Below are positions 22,536 through 33,356 of a stretch of 64,000 bases of DNA, piece after piece (position 1 is the stretch's first letter; the number at the start of each line of letters is the position of its first letter). Below the pieces are notes generated by a model. The model saw only the letters and a program-made list of their open reading frames with translations, did not search any database and was not told where the DNA came from. This DNA comes from Hysterangium stoloniferum (Eukaryota > Basidiomycota > Agaricomycetes > Hysterangiales > Hysterangiaceae), in NCBI GenBank assembly GCA_015178975.1, contig WHVD01000207.1, forward strand, positions 1-64,000, in the 5' to 3' direction. The translations under genes and the position numbers were made by a program.

Positions 22536-22810
22536 CCTCACAGGTAGCAATGGCACTGCCAGGAATGCATTCCACTGTATGGTGGGCTCACAACTTTCTG
22601 AGAATATCTGTAGTGTCTTCTACTTCATCTACCAATTTTCCAATGAAGGTATCCTCTGTATTCCATCTGAGAGCTTAAATTCAAACAATTAATTAGATTT
22701 CAAATCACATTTATCTGTGGTTTGACTCACCTGGTATATTTTCAGTATTACTAGACCTAATGCATTCATTAAATGACTCAACAAAATATTTGCCCCAGGC
22801 TAGAAGCATG
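22536..22810 (-). pseudogene. unrecognised gene fragment with one intron
   Basis: On the minus strand an open stretch WGKYFVESFNECIRSS... runs to a donor GTGAGT at 22730. An intron of 57 nt (22674-22730, ending TTTAAG) is followed by LRWNTEDTFIGKLVDEVEDT and then an in-frame TGA. A second donor-like GTGAGG follows IPGSAIAT at ~22541. Codon continuity across the intron argues for a former gene; I do not recognise the family. Confidence 0.45.
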
Positions 22811-22814
22811 AGTT

Positions 22815-24296
22815 CTGTTACAACTGGAAAACCCACCAGACTCCGGGAACTACTCTATATGCACCTACCTCAGCATCATGAAACCTGTTTCACTGTATAA
22901 TACCCCTTTAGGCATTCTGTTCTATCTCTGTTCTGATGCTCTCCCTTCATCCATTCTATGTATATGTAAACATTATTTGCCACCTCACACCCTTTCAGAA
23001 TACTTGTTAGGATACGTACAGGGCAGGTCTCCGGAGAAACCCACAGAATATCTGGTAGGACTTGGCTTCAGCTTATAGGCTGTGCCCTCGCTAGATCATG
23101 TCATCCAATTTCAGACAGGTGGATGGGAATCCCAGGGAGTCTGGGCGGGGGTTGTGGGTCATGAGTCGTAAGTCAGAGGTCGTGGGTCGTGAGTCAAGAC
23201 TGGTGAGAGAGATAGATATGCTGGAGCCCGTGGGCTCCAACTAGTGCGAGCGGTGTGAATCAAGTAGGGTTTTAGAGCAGAAAATGTTTTAGATTACTGG
23301 GGGGAATCTAAGCCAATTTTCTGACTGGGTTGTATGTACAACATCTGCCAGTTTAAATAGACCGTCGAGTAAATGTCATACCGAATCCAGTAATAATGAA
23401 ACAAAATGAGCAAAACATAAAACAGGAATAGTAAACACCAAATTGGTGTTAGGAATGGGACAGAACGGAGCGGAGTCTGAATAGTGACAAATCATAAACC
23501 ATAACAGGAAACGGGAGTGGGAGTGGAGTCTGAATCGTGACAGGTCATTTGACTAAAATGGGAACAGGGCTCGGTTAGAGGGAAGACAGGTATTCTGAGT
23601 GGGGTCTGGTGACTAACGCGCGGGATGAGGTCGGAATTAGACAGAGACGGAGTCCGGTGAGTATTCTGGTGACTGAAACACAATGTAATGAAGACGAACG
23701 TAGACGAGTCTGACGTACAGAGTCCGGTGGGAATTCTGGTGAACTGATAATGGGTGCGTATAGGGCGCGGGTGCATATAAGTTAGTGCCCAGAGTCCAGC
23801 AGGATTTCCGGTCGTAACAATACTCTCCTATGTTGTATTTAGTCACATTTGGATCCCCATTCCTTCCCCCACTTCTTTTCGACCTGTCACTACTTCCACT
23901 CCCTTAATCAGACCTCCAACTCTCCATTATACCTTTGTATAAAGTTCCTACCATGTATGCTACAGTTATTTAGTTTGAAACTTGTTTAAATCCTCTTATA
24001 TTTCCCTTAATACTCTTTACTCTACAACTCTTAGTATTTTTGGTCCTCTGGTCAATTGAGCTAAGTGTTGATCTTTGTTCTTATTGTACTATCTGCTCTG
24101 TTTGAAATACCAGAGCACCCTAACAGTTCATGTGAGGGCACAACACATATGTTGAAGCCAAGCTACACTTTGCCTTATAGAATCAGATCTCCTGATTAGT
24201 ACAATTTCCTATTTTCAGACCTCCCAATTAGTACCATTCACTATTTTCAGACCTCCAAAATCACCCCCTTTTTGCCCCCTTGCTTAGATCTTAACA
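22815..24296 (+). repeat. LTR family G scrap and LTR family F copy, interrupted
   Basis: 22815-22870 looks like the first ~55 bp of a family G LTR (TGTTACAACTGGAAAACCC). From ~22870 to 23004, resuming at 23825-24296, the sequence follows the 3' part of family F (TTTGCCACCTCACACC, CCTTTGTATAAAGTTCCTAC, GAAATACCAGAGCACCCTAA) and ends AGATCTTAACA. The break is the LTR-G insertion at 23005. Confidence 0.7.
23005..23819 (-). mobile_element. solo LTR, family G, intact target duplication
   Basis: 815 bp from TGTTAGGATACG to CCGGTCGTAACA, flanked by ATACT at 23000-23004 and 23820-23824. It lies inside an older family F LTR. It is richer in CpG than its surroundings, which fits a younger age. Confidence 0.93.
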
Positions 24297-24771
24297 GTTC
24301 TGATGAAATCTCACAGCTTCATATAAACCTCAGTAAACAGCATGCTGAACACTTCAGACACCCTTCTTTTCATTTTGGGCTAGTTTTCATACTCTCTCTA
24401 CATTCTCTTCAAACCTACTTGCATCTCATTTCTTTTCAGCACACTGACTTATGTATAGCTAGATGATGGAACATCTGCCTTAAGAGGAGACCAGCTATAA
24501 TGTACCCAACACCCAGTATATCAGACCCCCGATATTTGCCAATCACTCAGTCCTAGTTGTTCACAAAACAAGCACTGTCTGACACCTTATAAAAAATATC
24601 TTTTCTTTTTAGATCTCTGCTCTTTGGCACCCCAATATCCCTGGATTCATTACCATTACTCCTTATTGCCCCCATGTCTCTTTTTAGCTTTCTCTCATTC
24701 CTGACTTTCTCATTTTTTCTTTACACTGACACATTTTAAGTCTTGATGATTTACAATTAATATTTTCTAAT
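24297..24771. other. no recognised feature
   Basis: CpG-poor, pyrimidine-rich on the plus strand. No ORF of note, repeat family or RNA gene was recognised. Confidence 0.4.
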
Positions 24772-25600
24772 CTAGAATATCAATTGAGGCTTCTCCTTTT
24801 CCTCCTCACCTCTGGACCTACTTCTGCTTCTCCTCTCAGCCACTAAACTAGTTCCAGGCCAATTTATAATACCAAATACACTTTGACTCCCTTCAAATGG
24901 CACCTCTGCCTTAACTGGTACCCCCAATTCCTGTCTATTCTCTGCCACAGACCACCACTTCTCTGACTGACAACAGTAATAGGCTACTATTTCCAGCACA
25001 CCTAAGATCCCTTTCAGGGTCTCCCCAATCTCTTTCAGGGGCTCCACCACTGACTCCAATGATGTTGTTACAAAGGTACACCCTTTCTTGCTTCTCTTAC
25101 ACTGTGCACAGGCCTTATTGAAGCCCATGAGAGTGCATTAAATGCCCACCACTGTGCATCCTACACATTATGGACTCCCTGAAGCTGGAACCTTCCTGTA
25201 GTCATGTTAGTATCAAAAGAGAAATAGGAAATAATGAAAAAAACTTACCATCTGGAACCTCCAGCCCCCTCAAGCTCATCATCCTCATCATCATCCACAT
25301 GTTTCCTTTTTGTCTGTTTCTACTGTCAGTAAGGACAAAACAAAAGAAGAAAGCATGTGTCTTGGCTGGCCCTGCCATCACCTTACCCTTTCCCTTTCCC
25401 TTGCCCTTCACATCATTAGCAGCTTTCCACTTCATCGCTAACACTGCCTGATGACCCTCCTCCTCTCTTTGCTTCTTCTCAGTGGCTTCCCATTCAAGTT
25501 GTAATTAATGCTGTTCCTCAGCCTCCCATAGTTGTTGATGAAGCTCCTCAATATTATCTTCATCACTGACACTTGGTAGGAAGAGAGGTAGAGGCATTAG
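24772..25600 (-). pseudogene. Glu-rich/Lys-rich protein with cysteine motif, degenerate (family Z copy 1)
   Basis: From right to left the minus strand encodes an acidic coiled-coil segment (SVSDEDNIEELHQQLWEAEE, then a stop, then LEWEATEKKQREEEG). A Lys/Gly segment ending KVMAGPAKT follows, then an intron 25196-25248 (GTAAGT...CTAACATGACTACAG, 53 nt). Next come the cysteine motif KACAQCKRSKKGC, a leucine-rich helix (SLESVVEPLKEIGETLKGIL) and a basic end (ERRSRSRSRG). This order resembles a family repeatedly found beside retrotransposons in basidiomycete genomes. An in-frame stop precedes the cysteine exon unless a further intron is removed. Function unknown. Confidence 0.55.
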
Positions 25601-25778
25601 GAATGAAGACAAAGAGGCAATAATTTATTTTGCATTTTTTTGAATTTTTATATTCCACTAGCATCCATTTTGACTAATAGGTCATAGACATGAATATTTC
25701 AAACAAATGAGTACACAAGGCATACTAACATCATTTTCTAGAAAGCTCTTAAAGGGTCTCAACCTAATGAGGGGATAC

Positions 25779-26721
25779 TGTTAGGATCCCCATTGTTTCA
25801 GACTCCCATGAGTTGTTTCAGTTTTGTAACCCTCCATCATCCTACTATCAGTACCCCTGCTCACAGTAGTACCACCTGCAGTCCTCCCAACATTTGTTTT
25901 ATTGTATCATAGCACCTTAGCCTTCCATCCTGTCTCCATTCCATCCTGTCTCCATTCCATCCTGTCTCCATTCCATCCTGTCTCCATTCCATCCTGTCTC
26001 CATTCCATCCTGTCTCCATTCCATCCTGTCTCCATTCCATCCTGTCTCCATTCCATCCTGTCTCCATTCCATCCTGTCTCCATTCCATCCTGTCTCCATT
26101 CCATCCTGTCTCCATTCCATCCTGTCTCCATTCCATCCTGTCTCCATTCCATCCTGTCTCCATTCCACTCACTCTCCCATCACCATTCCATGTATATGTA
26201 TATTCCATTTGCCACCTCACACCTTTTAAGTATGTATACTTTGCTATGTTGTATTTAGTCTCATTTATATCCCCATTTCCTTCCCCCACTTCCTTTTGAC
26301 CAGTTATCACCCTCACTTCTCTGATCAGCCTTCTGATCATCCATCTCCCTGTAGTATAAAGTTCTTTCATGTATGCTACATTTTTCTCAGTTCAACTACA
26401 TATTCTAATACTCTCAAAGGGGTCCTTGGCAAGCCACAACCCTTTACCTCATGACTTTTAGTAATTTGGCCCTCCAGTCAATTGAGCTAAGGGTTGATCT
26501 CTGTTTCTATTGTACTATCCACTCTGTTTGAAATACCAGAGCACCCTAACAGTTCATACAAGGGCACAACACATACATTGAAGCCAAGCTACACTACATT
26601 TATAGAGTCAGACTTCCTGACTAGTACAATCTCTATCATCAGCCCCCCAATTAACTTGTTTCTTATCATCAGTCTCCTGACTAGAGCCCCCTTTCTCCCT
26701 GTTTAGACTTAGATCTTAACA
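25779..26721 (+). repeat. LTR family F, most complete copy
   Basis: Begins TGTTAGGATCCCC directly after a purine-rich ATGAGGGGATAC (a polypurine-tract-like end of an internal region) and ends AGATCTTAACA. Flanks GATAC/GAGCA do not match, so it is probably the 3' LTR of a former longer element. It contains the minisatellite at 25918-26165. Confidence 0.8.
25918..26165 (+). repeat. 16-bp minisatellite inside LTR family F
   Basis: About fifteen head-to-tail copies of CATTCCATCCTGTCTC, nearly identical. The single-copy form of this motif is present in other family F LTRs (for example 43780-43815), so the array expanded inside this copy. Confidence 0.95.
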
Positions 26722-27016
26722 GAGCATCAGGATGGAATGACCCAAAAAGATAATCTACAGAGAAACAGGTGTTGGGATGCTGCAGGTGGTAACACTGTGG
26801 TTGGGAGTACCAATAGCAGAATACTGGAGGGTTATGAGAGTAAAACCAAGTTGCAGGGATCCAAATGATAGGGATCCTAACAGGGTGCAACACATAAGTT
26901 AAAGCCAAGCTCCACTTGCCTTATATGTAGAACTGGACCTCCCAATTAAATATGTTCTAACTCTGTGACCACTCTGGCATGCCATCCTCTTTCAGCCCTT
27001 AGACTTAGACCTTAAC
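26722..27016. repeat. LTR family F fragments in opposite orientations
   Basis: 26722-26881 is the reverse of the family F 5' end (terminating GGGATCCTAACA). 26882-27016 is the 3' end in forward orientation (starting GGGTGCAACACATAAG, ending GACCTTAACA). 27017-27230 holds nothing recognised. Confidence 0.65.
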
Positions 27017-27230
27017 AAAATGGCACAATGTAGCAAATGCATGTGGATGGGGCATGAGCCATACTGCATATACCAGTGGATGGAGTTTTCACCATTACTC
27101 ATAAACTATATTGTGAGACTACAATGTTATTAATAGTCCATATCTATCCATTTGCAGGATCAAAGCCTGAATGTGCTCGGAAGAAATATCCTCCATGAAA
27201 TGCATTATGAAGGATAAAATATAAGCCACT

Positions 27231-29913
27231 TCAAGAATTGTATAGCTTACAGAGGCTACCCAGATCAGCACTCATGACAACTAGAGGATACAAACACTTA
27301 CTAGATTTCAAGAGAATTTCAATCAGTATACAACGATGTTGCAAAGGTGGTGTGGGTAAATATAGATGGCACAATGCAGATAGGACTATCTGCAGCTTAA
27401 TGTTGGTAAGGCAACCTGCAAGACCGTCAAAGAAGTTAATTATGCAAAGAATTAAAGCTTACCATATTGAGCAAAAGCGACAAACAAATTTCCACCAACT
27501 GAAATGACTTCATCATTGTCGGCATCAAGAAGGGATATACAGTGATGTTGTAGGTTACAGTCAATAATAGCTGTACGAAAGCAATCTTGGAAAACATGGG
27601 TGAGGGGAAGGTGTTGACTTGCGTGTCAAGGGCACACACCATCAGCCGCTAGCTTAACGAGCAAGTCAACAACTTGTGTTTGAGTGTTTAAATATGAGTC
27701 TTCCAACAGTGCAACAATATCGGGAATAGCACCCGCAATGGCGGCTCGAAATCCAGCTGTGGTCAAATGTCAGCTGGATTGCCATCCTATTGTCACACGC
27801 ACCTTGCTCTGAAACCTTCCCCAGGGCCGATACTGCGCTTGATTGAACGTACCGCTCGGAGTCCTTCAACAGTGCAACAATGTCGGGAATGACACCCGCA
27901 ATGGCGGCTCGAAATCCGGCTGTGGTCAAATATCAGCTGGATTTCCATCCCATTGTCACACACCGCACCTTGCTCTGAAAGCTTCCCCAGGGCCGATACT
28001 GCGCTTGATCGAACGTCCCACTCAGAGTCCTTCAACAGTGCAACAATGTCAAGAATGACACCCGCAATGGCGGCTCGAAATTCGGCTGTGGTGAAATGTC
28101 AGCTGGATTCCCATCCCATTGTCACACACCGCACCTTGCTCTGAAACCTTCTCCAGGGCCGATACTGCGCTTGATCGAACGCCCGAGTGAGAGTCCTTCA
28201 ACAGTGCAACAATGTCGGGAATGACACCCGCAATGACGACTCGACATTCGACTGTGGTAAAATGTCAGCTGGATTCCCATCCCATTGTCACACACCGCAC
28301 CTTGCTCTGAAACCTTCCCCAGGGCCGATACTGCGCTTGATCGAACGTCAGAGTGAGAGTCCTTCAATAGTGCAAGAATGTCAGGAATGACACCCGCAAT
28401 GGCAGCTCGAAATTCGGCTGTGGTCAAATGTCAGCTGGATTCCCATCCCATTGTCACACACCGCACCTGGCTCTGAAACCTTCTCCAGGGCGGATACTGC
28501 CCTTGATCGAACGTCAGAGTGAGAGTCCTTCAATAGTGCAAGAATGTCGGGAATGACACCCGCAATGGCGGCTCGAAATTCGGCTGTGGTCAAATGTCAG
28601 CTGGATTCCCATCCCATTGTCACACCGCACCTTGCTCTGAAACCTTCCCCAAGGCCGATACTGCGCTTGATCGAACGTGCCACTCAGAGTCCTTCAACAG
28701 TGCAACAATGTCGGGAATGACACCCGCAATGGCGGCTCGAAATCCGGCTGTGGTCAAATGTCAGCTGGATTCCCATCCCATTGTCACACCGCACCTTGCT
28801 CTGAAACCTTCCCCAGGGCCGATACTGCGCTTGATCGAACGTGCCACTCAGAGTCCTTCAACAGTGCAACAATGTCGGGAATGACACTCGCAATGGCGGC
28901 TCGAAATTCGGCTGTGGTCAAATGTCAGCTGGATTCCCATCCCATTGTCACATCGCACCTTGCTCTGAAACTTTCTCCAGGGCCGATACTGAGCTCGATC
29001 GAACGTCAGAGTGAGAGTCCTTCAACAGTGCAACAATGGCGGGGAAGGCCGGCGCAATAACAGCTCGAAATTCGGCTGTGGTCAAATGTCAGCTGGATTC
29101 CCATCCCATTGTCACACACCGCACCTTGCTCTGAAACCTTCCCCAGGGCCAATACTGCGCTTGATCGAATGTGCCACTCAGAGTCCTTCAACAGTGCGAC
29201 AATGTCAAGAATGACACCCGCAATGGTGGCTCGAAACTCGGCTGTGGTCAAATGTCAGCTGGATTCCCGTCCCATTGTCACACACCGCACCTTGCTCTGA
29301 AACATTCTCCAGGGCCGATACTGCGCTTTGCCACTCAGAGTCCTTCAACAGTGCAACAATGTCGGGAATGATACCCGCAATGGCGGCTCGAAATTCAGCT
29401 GTGGTGAAATGTCAGCTGGATTTCCATCCAATTGTCACACACCGCACCTTGCTTTGAAACCTTCTCCAGGGCCGATAGTGCGCTTGATCGAACGTCAGAG
29501 TCAGAGTGCTTCAACAGTGTAAGAATGTCGGGAATGACACTCGCAATGGCGGCTCGAAATTCGGCTGTGGTCAAATGTCAGCTGGATGTCCATCCCATTG
29601 TCACACACCGCACCTTGCTCTGAAAGCTTCCCTAGCGCCGATACTGCGATTGATCGAACGTGCCACTTAGAATCCTTCAACAGTGCAACAATGTCGGGAA
29701 TGACACCCGCAATGGCGGCTCGAAATTCGGCTGTGGTCAAATGTCAGCTGGATTCCCATCTCATTGTCACACCGCACCTTGCTCTGAAACCTTCCCCAGG
29801 GCCGATACTGCGCTTGATCGAACGTCAGAGTCAGAGTCCTTCAACAGTGCAACAATGTCGGGAATGGCGGCGGCAATGGCGGTTCCAAATGCGTCTGCAA
29901 ATCCATGAATCAT
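27231..29913 (-). CDS. HEAT-repeat protein encoded by tandem exon-intron units (left array)
   Basis: Fourteen HEAT exons of ~117 nt (39 codons) alternate with ~47-49-nt introns, each exon keeping phase 1. A unit encodes EFRAAIAGVIPDIVALLKDS, three variable residues, VRSSAVSALGKVSEQ. The leftmost units differ: a HEAT exon ending LVKLAAD, then FRTAIIDCNLQHHCISLLDA, an intron with GTAAGC...CTTGCAG, and a tail CLTNIKLQIVLSALCHLYLP ending at TGA 27231. The rightmost exon (29778-29913) can start at ATG 29913 with correct phase; a TATATA lies ~35 nt upstream. Its 3'-splice-site-like TTTGCAG at the HEAT exon edge also allows this array to be the continuation of the gene at 30086-35287. HEAT repeats form a superhelical protein-binding scaffold. 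Confidence 0.75.
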
Positions 29914-32900
29914 GGCAGTTTACGAGGAATTGGTGCACGGACCAAATATATACAGAGCAGTGACCATCCTTAGCAGAGCGAACTTTCCATTTCGCGCTTT
30001 CAGGTCGAATCTAGATAAGGGAAGGTAAAAATTCCGCGCTTAAAGTGGGATGGAAATTAGTGAATGAATAATACATGACCTGTCTTCACATACATGTAAT
30101 TATTACACATTGAATGATCTTGATGTCTTGATGACGCGAAATACTATCAGTACTATGCAAGAGATCCACAGTTGACGACAGCGGACAGGTAGACAATCCG
30201 GGGAGGTCTCGCATATCGGGCACACTTGCTAGATTACCGTAAGATTGATCAGAATGAGAGGGAAAACAAGAGGGAATGGGAATACTTTCAAGTGGGATTG
30301 GAAGTGACTCACGCAGCGTTGGTCGCTTCGACAATCCTACAGTCGCATGTATTTCAGCCCTGACGAGAGGGAGAAGCTCCCCTGTGGAGATTTAAGACAG
30401 ATCCTTAGACAAGATTTATTGGATCACCTTGTTCTGAAAATTTCGACAGGGCTGATGCTGCGCTTGATCGAACGTGCCACTCAGAGTGCTTCAACAGTGC
30501 AACAATGTCGGGAATGACACCCGCAATGGCAGCTCGAAATTCGGCTGTGGTCAAATGTCAGCTGGATTCTCATCCCATTGTCACACCGCACCTTGCTCTG
30601 AAACCTTCCCCAGGGCCGATACTACGCTTGATCGAATGCGCCACTCAGAGTCCTTCAACAGTGCAACAATGTCGAGAATGACACCCGCAATGGCGGCTCG
30701 AAATTCGGCTGTGGTGAAATGTCAGCTGGATTCCCATCCCATTGTCACACACCGCACCTTGCTCTGAAACCTTCTCCAGGGCCGATACTGCGTTTGATCG
30801 CACGTAAGAGTCAGAGTCCTTCAACAGTGCAAGAATGTCGGGAATGACACCCGCAATGGCGGCTCGAAATTCGGCTGTAGTCAAATGTCAGCTGGATTCT
30901 CATCCCATTGTCACACCGCACCTTGCTCTGAAACCTTCTCCAGAGCCGATACTGCGCTTGATCGAACGTCAGAGTGAGAGTCCTTCAATAGTGCAAGAAT
31001 GTCGGGAATGACACCCGCAATGGTGGCTCGAAATTCGGCTGTGGTAAAATGTTAGCTGGATTCCCATCCCATTGTCACACCGCACCTTGCTCTGAAACCC
31101 TCCCCAGGGCCGATACTGCGCTTGATCGAATGCGCCACTCAGAGTGCTTCAACAGTGCAACAATGTCAATAATGACACCCGCAATGGTGGCTCGAAATTC
31201 GGCTGTGGTGCAATGTCAGCTGGATTCCCATCCCATTGTCACACACCGTACCTTGCTCTGAAAGCTTTCCCAGGGCCGATACTGCCCTTGATCGAACGCC
31301 AGAGTCAGAGTCCTTCAACAGTGCAACAATGTCAGGAATGACACCCGCAATGGCGGCTCGAAATTCGGCTGTGGTGAAATGTCAGCTGGATTCCCATCTC
31401 ATTGTCACACACCGCACCTTGCTCTGAAACCTTCTCCAGGGCCGATACTGCGCTTGATCGAACGTACCGCTCAGAGTGCTTCAACAATGCAACAATGTCG
31501 GGAATGACATCCACAATGGCAGCTCGAAATTCGGCTGTGGTCAAATGTCAGCTGGATTCCCATCCCATTGTCACACCGCACCTTGCTCTGAAACCTTCCC
31601 CAGAGCCGATACTACGCTTGATCGAATGCGCCACTCAGAGTCCTTCAACAGTGCAACAATGTCGGGAATGACACCCGCAATGGCGGCTCGAAATTCGGCT
31701 GTGGTGAAATGTCAGCTGGATTCCCATCCCATTGTCACACACCGCACCTTGCTCTGAAACCTTCGCCAGGGCCGATACTGCCCTTGATCGAACGTACTGC
31801 TCAGAGTCCTTCAACAGTGCAACAATGTCGGGAATGACACCCGCAATGGCGGCTCGAAATTCGGCTGTGGTCAAATGTCAGCTGGATTTCCATCCCATTG
31901 TCACACACCGCACCTTGTTTTGAAACTTTCCCCAGGGCCAATACTGAGCTTGATCGAACGTGCCACTCAGAGTGCTTCAACAGTGCAACAATGTCGGGAA
32001 TGACACCCGCAATGGCGGCTCGAAATTCGGCTGTGGTCAAATGTCAGCTGGGTTCCCATCCCATTGTCACACACCGCACTTTGCTCTGAAAGCTTCCCCA
32101 GGGCCGATACTGCGCTTGATCGAACGTGCCACTCAGAGTCCTTCAACAGTGCAACAATGTCAAGAATGGCACCCGCAATGGCGGCTCGAAATTCAGCTGT
32201 GGTCAAATGTCAGCTGGATTCCCATCCCATTGTCACACACCGCGCCTTGCTCTGAAACCTTCTCCAGGGCCGATACTGCGCTTGATCGAACGTACCGCTT
32301 GGAGTGCTTCAACAGTACAACAATGTCGGGAATGACATCCGCAATGGCGGCTCGAAATTCGGCTGTGGTCAAATGTCAGCTGGATTTCCATCCCATTGTC
32401 ACACACCGCACCTTGCTCAGAAACCTTCCCCAGGGCCGATACTGCGCTTGATCGAACGTACCGCTCAGAGTGCTTTAACAGTGCAACAACGTCGGGAACG
32501 ACACCCGCAATAGCGGCTCGAAATTCGGCTGTGGTGAAATGTCAGCTGGATTCCCATCCCATTGTGACACCGCACCTTGCTCTGAAACCTTCTCCAGGGC
32601 CGATACTGCCCTTGATCGAACGTCAGAGTCAGAGTCCTTCAACAGTGCAACAATGTCGGGAATGACACCCGCAATGACGACTCGACATTCGGCTGTGGTA
32701 AAATGTCAGCTGGATTCCCATCCCATTGTCACACACCGCACCTTGCTCTGAAACCTTCCCCAGGGCCGATACTGCGCTTGATCGAACGTCAGAGTCAGAG
32801 TCCTTCAACAGTGCAAGAATGTTGGGAATGACACCCGGCATAGCGGCTCGAAATTCGACTGTGGTCAAATGTTAGCTGGATTCCCATCCCATTGTCACAC

Positions 32901-33356
32901 ACCGCACCTTGCTTCGAAAGCTTCCCCAGGGCCGATACTGCCCTTGATCGAACGTACTGTTCAGAGTCCTTCAACAGTGCAACAATGTCGGGAATGACAC
33001 CCGCAATGGCGGCTCGAAATTCGGCTGTGGTGAAATGTCAGCTGGATTCCCATCCCATTGTCACACACCGCACCTTGCTCTGAAACCTTCTCCAGGGCCG
33101 ATACTGCGCTTGATCGAACGTATCGCTCGGAGTGCTTCAACAGTGCAACAATGTCGGGAACGACACCCGCAATGGCCGCTCGAAATTCGGCTGTGGTCAA
33201 ATGTCAGCTAGATTCCCATCCCATTGTCACACACCGCGCCTTGTTCTGAAACCTTCTCCAGGGTAGATACTGCGTTTGATTGCACGTAAGAGTCAGAGTC
33301 CTTGATCAGTGCAACAATGTCGGGGATGGCACCGACCATGCCCGTTGGGAATCTAG
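27680..33356 (-). repeat. ~166-bp tandem HEAT exon + intron units (14 + 18 copies)
   Basis: The unit is one 117-nt exon plus one 47-49-nt intron (GTGCGGTGTG ... AGCTGACATTTGACCACAG). Thirty-two copies are seen, interrupted at 29914-30420 by non-repeat sequence. Intron copies are as similar to each other as exon copies. In-frame 9-nt and similar indels occur in exons (for example near 29325), but I saw no stop in the exons I translated. Confidence 0.93.

Noticed and set aside
24924-25128. Zn2Cys6 transcription factor
   Set aside because: Only CAQCKRSKKGC is present; the six-cysteine spacing of that family is not met.
25861-26370. 169-codon minus-strand ORF of WNGDRMEWRQDGMET type
   Set aside because: It reads the 16-bp minisatellite in rotating frames; a non-coding LTR repeat.
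27843-33249. Dozens of plus-strand ORFs of SHTAPCSETFPRADTALDRT type
   Set aside because: Antisense shadows of the HEAT exon-intron units. Sense exons have phase, splice signals and a domain; these do not.
27680-33356. CRISPR-like array of regular repeats
   Set aside because: Unit of ~166 bp with no repeat-spacer alternation, coding HEAT exons, eukaryotic context.
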